Source: JBDGPU01 sp042219525
GTDB taxonomy: Archaea; Halobacteriota; Halobacteria; Halobacteriales; Haloferacaceae
Assembly (NCBI GenBank): GCA_042219525.1
Contig: JBDGPU010000098.1
Coordinates: 1 to 6,678 of the forward strand
DNA: 6,678 bases
Direction: 5' to 3'
The stretch's first letter is position 1, and every line of letters begins with the position of its first letter. Positions 6,453 through 6,678 of this stretch are shown here, piece by piece. Below the pieces are notes generated by a model. The model saw nothing but the letters and a program-made list of their open reading frames with translations. It was not told where the DNA came from and did not search any database. A program made the translations under genes and the position numbers.

Positions 6453-6652
6453 ACCACTCGACACTTCTTCGACGCCCCCAGCCGCTGAGACAGTCGATCT
6501 CTGCGTTGTTTGTTCGTTCGTCGCCAGCGACACCACTCAGCATGCCCAGAAAGCCCCAGCCGCTGAGGCGGTCGCACTATTTGGTAGATTGGCTAACGTT
6601 GCTTGTGACACCACTCAGCATGTCCAGAAAGCCCCAGCCGCTGAGCGGTCGC
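6453..6652 (-). repeat. Right tandem array, three units, inverted relative to the left array
   Basis: On the - strand, cores lie at 6652-6610, 6575-6532 and 6497-6453. Measured at the GCTGAG word on the + strand (6640, 6562, 6484), spacing is exactly 78 and 78 bases. The outermost core differs from the consensus by one substitution and one missing base. The middle core is identical to the left array's first copy in the inner 36 bases. The innermost core keeps both ends but is scrambled in the middle (an AAGAAGTGTCGAG stretch). The 34-base tails are related to those of the left array. The array points toward pyrH, as the left one points toward mutS. Its innermost core ends 237 bases before the pyrH ATG. 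Confidence 0.92.
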
Positions 6653-6678
6653 GCTGCTCGCTGCGCTCCTCACCCGGC
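6647..6678 (-). repeat. Right border of the inverted repeat pair (32 bp exact)
   Basis: This is the exact reverse complement of 201-232. It abuts the outermost unit of the right array, as the left border abuts the outermost left unit. The window stops here, so it is not possible to see whether the match continues outward into sequence like that at 171-200. Confidence 0.9.

Noticed and set aside
6106..6577. Two minus-strand open frames upstream of and overlapping pyrH
   Set aside because: They begin inside repeat units, have Arg-rich products with no family resemblance, and one overlaps pyrH out of frame. They are best explained as chance in GC-rich DNA.

Overview
The window is chromosomal DNA from a halophilic archaeon (class Halobacteria; genus not identifiable by eye). 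Evidence for this is the high GC content of the genes, strongly acidic proteins rich in Asp, Glu and Ala, a class I lysyl-tRNA synthetase, an archaeal-type UMP kinase, start codons placed about 27 to 28 bases downstream of TATA-like boxes (leaderless transcripts), and GC-rich intergenic word repeats of a kind common in haloarchaea.

Layout. Bases 1-226 are a GC-rich stretch with no convincing gene. It is followed by a tandem array of three units of about 80 bp (227 to about 463). A short promoter region leads into mutS (535-3402, + strand), a full-length DNA mismatch-recognition ATPase. A 43-bp gap separates mutS from a convergent three-gene operon on the - strand, which reads right to left: pyrH (6215-5496), lysS (5499-3766) and a small acidic zinc-ribbon protein (3766-3446). 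The pyrH/lysS junction is a 4-base ATGA overlap and the lysS/zinc-ribbon junction is a 1-base TAATG overlap, so the three are probably co-transcribed and translationally coupled. Upstream of pyrH lies a lower-GC non-coding stretch (6216-6452), then a second three-unit array of the same repeat in inverted orientation (6453-6652) that runs to the window edge.

The genes are housekeeping: UMP phosphorylation (pyrimidine nucleotides), charging of tRNA-Lys, and mismatch recognition. The zinc-ribbon protein has no known function that I can name. The unusual content is in the flanks. Two copies of the same repeat array, sharing an exact 32-bp outer border, form an inverted pair around the whole four-gene block. 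Each array lies upstream of, and points toward, the first gene of its transcription unit. The repeat has core-to-core spacings of 81, 78, 78 and 78 bases. It can form a two-tier hairpin with a possible competing partner, and in one frame it reads as a 26/27-residue peptide repeat (LSGWGFLGMLSG). I do not recognise a described function for it. A second, smaller oddity is a pair of adjacent 7-bp-stem hairpins inside lysS that encode a short insertion in the synthetase.
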